Shown here: in pieces, positions 14,821 through 16,977 of the stretch | How positions within the stretch are numbered: position 1 is the first letter of the stretch | How the letters are laid out: every line of letters begins with the position of its first letter | Assembly (NCBI GenBank): GCA_024641625.1 | Contig: JAHECQ010000031.1 | Coordinates: forward strand, 1-16,977 | Source of the DNA: Acidimicrobiales bacterium | Lineage (GTDB): Bacteria; Actinomycetota; Acidimicrobiia; Acidimicrobiales; SZUA-35 | Direction of reading: 5' to 3' | Length of the DNA stretch: 16,977 bases | Made by a program: the position numbers and the translations under genes | Notes under the pieces: model-generated | Database searches by the model: none | What the model was told of the DNA's origin: nothing | What the model saw: only the letters and a program-made list of their open reading frames with translations

Positions 14821-15816
14821 GTGGCCACGAACCCGCTCGCTCTGCTCCCCCACGCCCGGTCCGACAAGGAGCGGGTCGAGCAGACCCTGCTCGAGGTGGT
14901 CAGGATCGACGGCGACCCGTATCTGACCGAGATCGCGTCCCATTTGATCAAGGCGGGAGGCAAGCGACTGCGCCCGCTGTTCACCGTTGCCTCCGCCGGT
15001 GCTGGGCTTCCCGACGGCAGGCAGGTCGGCGTCGATGTGGTTCGTGGTGGTGTGGCCGTCGAACTGGTCCACATCGGATCGCTCTACCACGACGACGTGA
15101 TGGACGAGGCCGTGCTCCGGCGTCAGGCCGACAGTGTCAACGCTCGCTGGGGAAACCTGCGGGCAATCCTGGCCGGCGACTACCTGCTGGCCAAGGCCTC
15201 GGAGATCGCAGCGCAGCTGGGTGTCGAGGTCGCCGGCTTGCTGGCTGCGACCATCGGCAAGTTGTGCGAGGGTCAGGTCGGCGAACTCCAAACGCTGTTC
15301 GACCTCGGTCGCACCGAACAGCAGTACTACCCGTCCATCGCAGGCAAGACGGCGTCCTTGTACGCGGCTGCCTGTCGGATCGGCGGCATCGTCTCGGGCC
15401 AGAGCGACGCATCGATCGATTGCCTCACAGAATTCGGTCGGCTGTACGGACTCGCCTTCCAGATCATCGACGACGTCCTCGACGTCATCGCCACCGACGA
15501 GCAACTCGGCAAGCCCGCCGGGAACGACATGATCGAGGGTGTCTACAGCCTTCCGGTCATCCACACCCTCGCCTCTTCCGATGGCGATGCCCTGCGCTCG
15601 TTGCTCGTCGACGGGCTGTCCCAGCAGAACCGGCACCAGGCGATCGAGCTCGTGCGACAGGGTCCTGGCATCGAGCGTTCGCTCGACGCGGCGGCCGACT
15701 TCGTGGCGCAGTCCAAGCAGGTCTTGGCCGAGGTCAGCACGAATCAGGCCGCCACCGCACTGGCGGGAGCGGCCGATCACCTGCTCACCTCGGTCACCAC
15801 CCTGGGCGTGGTCTGA
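14821..15816 (+). CDS. Trans-isoprenyl (polyprenyl) diphosphate synthase, probably long-chain
   Basis: The enzyme extends allylic diphosphates with IPP units; long-chain products usually become the menaquinone side chain. In 331 residues it has GGKRLRP (46-52), the first Asp-rich motif DDVMD (91-95) after LVHIGSLYH, GKTASL (175-180), and the second Asp-rich motif FQIIDDVLD (213-221). Small residues Gly and Ser at -5 and -4 before the first motif fit a long-chain synthase rather than a farnesyl synthase (inference). The frame is open from a GTG at 14728, but GTG 14821 gives the usual length, begins MATNPL and has TATTTT 6 nt upstream. A textbook GGAGGTGA at 14724-14731 has no usable start codon at proper distance, so it appears incidental. 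Thematically it consumes the product of the MEP genes in this window, though it is not in their operon. Confidence 0.9.
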   Translation: MATNPLALLPHARSDKERVEQTLLEVVRIDGDPYLTEIASHLIKAGGKRLRPLFTVASAGAGLPDGRQVGVDVVRGGVAVELVHIGSLYHDDVMDEAVLRRQADSVNARWGNLRAILAGDYLLAKASEIAAQLGVEVAGLLAATIGKLCEGQVGELQTLFDLGRTEQQYYPSIAGKTASLYAAACRIGGIVSGQSDASIDCLTEFGRLYGLAFQIIDDVLDVIATDEQLGKPAGNDMIEGVYSLPVIHTLASSDGDALRSLLVDGLSQQNRHQAIELVRQGPGIERSLDAAADFVAQSKQVLAEVSTNQAATALAGAADHLLTSVTTLGVV

Positions 15817-15874
15817 CCCTCGAGGCACCCCGGCTGTCGACTCGAGAGCGACGCACCATGGGCCGAGACCCCGA

Positions 15875-16816
15875 ATGAACGAGAGCGACGGCGCACGTCA
15901 CGTCCTCCTGGGAACGAGCTGGGTGGACAACGATGTCTCGCTCCGCGTCCGGGATCTCGTCGCCGACGTTCCCGTAGCCACCTCCCGGTTCCTCCCCCTC
16001 CTCCGCCCTCAGGGCGCCAGCCTGGCGTTTCGCGTCCTGAGCGATGCCCCGGCATGGTGCCTGGGGAGGTCGGGTGGCAGGTCCCCGAGCGGCGGGCCGT
16101 ACGAATGCGTCAATCGCGCCACCTCGGTCAATCGCAAGTGCACGCCGTGTTCGGTGGCGGATGCGAACCACGCCTCCAATCTCCACCACGCCCATCGACG
16201 CGACGGTGAGTTGCCGACCGACCCATCGGTGGCCGCCCATCTTGCCGAGCCGAATCTGCTGTACGTCGCCGGGTTTCGCGACGGCTCGATCAAGGTCGGA
16301 ACCAGCAACGCCAAGCGGATTCGGACACGGCTTGCCGAACAGGGCGCCTGGCAGGCCATCGTGACCGCCGAGGCAGTGAACGGCTCTGTGGTACGCCTGG
16401 TGGAGGACGCTGTCACCGAGGCCCTCGGCCTGCCGCAGAGCGTCTCGATGGTTCGCAAGTTGCACGGCTTCGTGCACCCCATCGACGACGAGGTCCTGAT
16501 TCGTCGGCTCGAGCAGGCAACTGCCGGTATCCACGAGCTCATCGCAGGGATCGAGGGAATGACGCCGGTCAGGCAGGTGGTCGGATTCGAACAACGAGCG
16601 CTCTGGAACCGGGTCGTTCGTTATCCAGCGGACCCGACGATCGGAGCGCACGAACTCCTCGTGGTGTCGATGTGTGGCCGAGCGGCCCTGATCGAGCTGC
16701 CGAGCGGGCAGCACGACGATCGCATGGTGCTCGATCTCGGCCGATTGTCGGGCTACGAGGTCGAGTGGGGTCGGTTCGGAACTCCTTCCCTCACCATTCA
16801 GGGCTCGCTGTTCTGA
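15875..16816 (+). CDS. DUF2797 family protein with Cys4 cluster and GIY-YIG-like motif
   Basis: The 313-residue protein matches the uncharacterised DUF2797 family by my recollection of its pattern. An N-terminal region (about 20-60) is followed by a zinc-ribbon-like set of cysteines (Cys62, Cys78, Cys89, Cys92), then a His-rich patch (His104, His105, His107). A central segment LLYVAGF (128-134), IKVGTS (139-144) and RIRTRLAEQGA (148-158) resembles the GIY-YIG nuclease fold in order of elements. The end carries VVRYPAD and a beta-rich tail. A nuclease activity is not shown, and the catalytic set is not clearly complete. The ATG at 15875 is the only start in frame after the upstream stop; the open frame to 15539 overlaps the prenyl synthase. 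The 58-bp gap makes cotranscription with the prenyl synthase possible. No strong Shine-Dalgarno is seen. Confidence 0.75.
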   Translation: MNESDGARHVLLGTSWVDNDVSLRVRDLVADVPVATSRFLPLLRPQGASLAFRVLSDAPAWCLGRSGGRSPSGGPYECVNRATSVNRKCTPCSVADANHASNLHHAHRRDGELPTDPSVAAHLAEPNLLYVAGFRDGSIKVGTSNAKRIRTRLAEQGAWQAIVTAEAVNGSVVRLVEDAVTEALGLPQSVSMVRKLHGFVHPIDDEVLIRRLEQATAGIHELIAGIEGMTPVRQVVGFEQRALWNRVVRYPADPTIGAHELLVVSMCGRAALIELPSGQHDDRMVLDLGRLSGYEVEWGRFGTPSLTIQGSLF

Positions 16817-16857
16817 TCCTTGAGCGAACGGCACTGGGCCCGAGGAGCCCTTGAGAG

Positions 16858-16863
16858 TAGTGT
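16858..16863 (+). promoter_or_regulatory. Putative -10 box for a leaderless TetR-family gene
   Basis: TAGTGT ends exactly 6 nt before the ATG at 16870, and no Shine-Dalgarno is present. No -35 match lies at normal spacing. Same layout as before disA and the polyprenyl synthase. Confidence 0.38.
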
Positions 16864-16869
16864 TCGCAC

Positions 16870-16977
16870 ATGGCGCCGACCCCTGAGGAATTGGCAGAGC
16901 GACGAAGAAACGCCAGTCGTGAGAAGATCCTGCACGTGGCGGCCGAGCGACTGGCGGAACACGGCTATGGGGCGACC
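16870..16977 (+). CDS. TetR-family transcription regulator (N-terminal fragment, cut by window edge)
   Basis: Only 36 codons are visible, all open. After a charged lead (EELAERRRNASREK), the segment ILHVAAERLAEHGYGAT is the first helix of the TetR DNA-binding domain and its entry into the helix-turn-helix. The ligand-binding domain lies outside, so the regulated function is unknown. The 53-bp gap after the DUF2797 gene and an own -10-like box suggest independent transcription. Confidence 0.8.
   Translation, partial: MAPTPEELAERRRNASREKILHVAAERLAEHGYGAT

Noticed and set aside
1..16977. A defence system, CRISPR array, biosynthetic cluster or phage remnant
   Set aside because: No regularly spaced repeats, Cas, nuclease-helicase modules, transposases or phage genes; nearly every coding region is a core or envelope gene.

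Overview
The window is GC-rich, densely coded DNA. It looks chromosomal and comes from an actinobacterium. ClpC matches the mycobacterial ClpC1 type almost residue for residue at its N-terminus. The window also carries DisA beside RadA, a GlxR-type Crp regulator, a LytR_C envelope protein and an LppM-like lipoprotein domain. Several genes seem to be leaderless, with a TANNNT -10 box 6-8 nt before the start codon. The gene order resembles the Mycobacterium disA-radA / ispD-ispF / rlmB / clpC1 block but with rearrangements, which fits a deep-branching actinobacterial lineage such as Acidimicrobiia (inference; I cannot place it more precisely). I see no transposase, integrase, CRISPR array or phage gene.

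Region 1 (1-4140). A minus-strand surface protein, cut by the left edge of the window, is divergent from fdhD, the sulfurtransferase that activates formate dehydrogenase. fdhD converges on a two-gene minus-strand unit: a membrane-anchored LytR_C protein followed by glycerate kinase. A strong hairpin with a U-tract on the minus strand closes that unit. A tRNA-Thr(UGU) gene follows.

Region 2 (4179-7962). A minus-strand operon, ispD-ispF-rlmB-hypothetical membrane protein, is joined by three consecutive 4-nt stop/start overlaps. It links two steps of the MEP isoprenoid pathway to a 23S rRNA methyltransferase. A Crp/GlxR-type regulator is transcribed divergently from ispD.

Region 3 (8004-14638). 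A second minus-strand series runs clpC, then an LppM-like lipoprotein fused to a cytoplasmic HAD domain, then radA, then disA. These are protein quality control, an unexplained trans-membrane fusion, recombination branch processing and c-di-AMP synthesis with DNA scanning.

Region 4 (14809-16977). On the plus strand lie a long-chain polyprenyl diphosphate synthase (the likely consumer of MEP-pathway precursors for the quinone tail), a DUF2797 protein with a Cys4 cluster and a GIY-YIG-like motif, and the first 36 codons of a TetR-family regulator cut by the right edge.

Most of the window is housekeeping. The most unusual items are the LppM-HAD fusion inside the clpC-radA-disA run, the DUF2797 protein, the Crp gene standing where mycobacteria have carD, and the repeated leaderless-promoter pattern.
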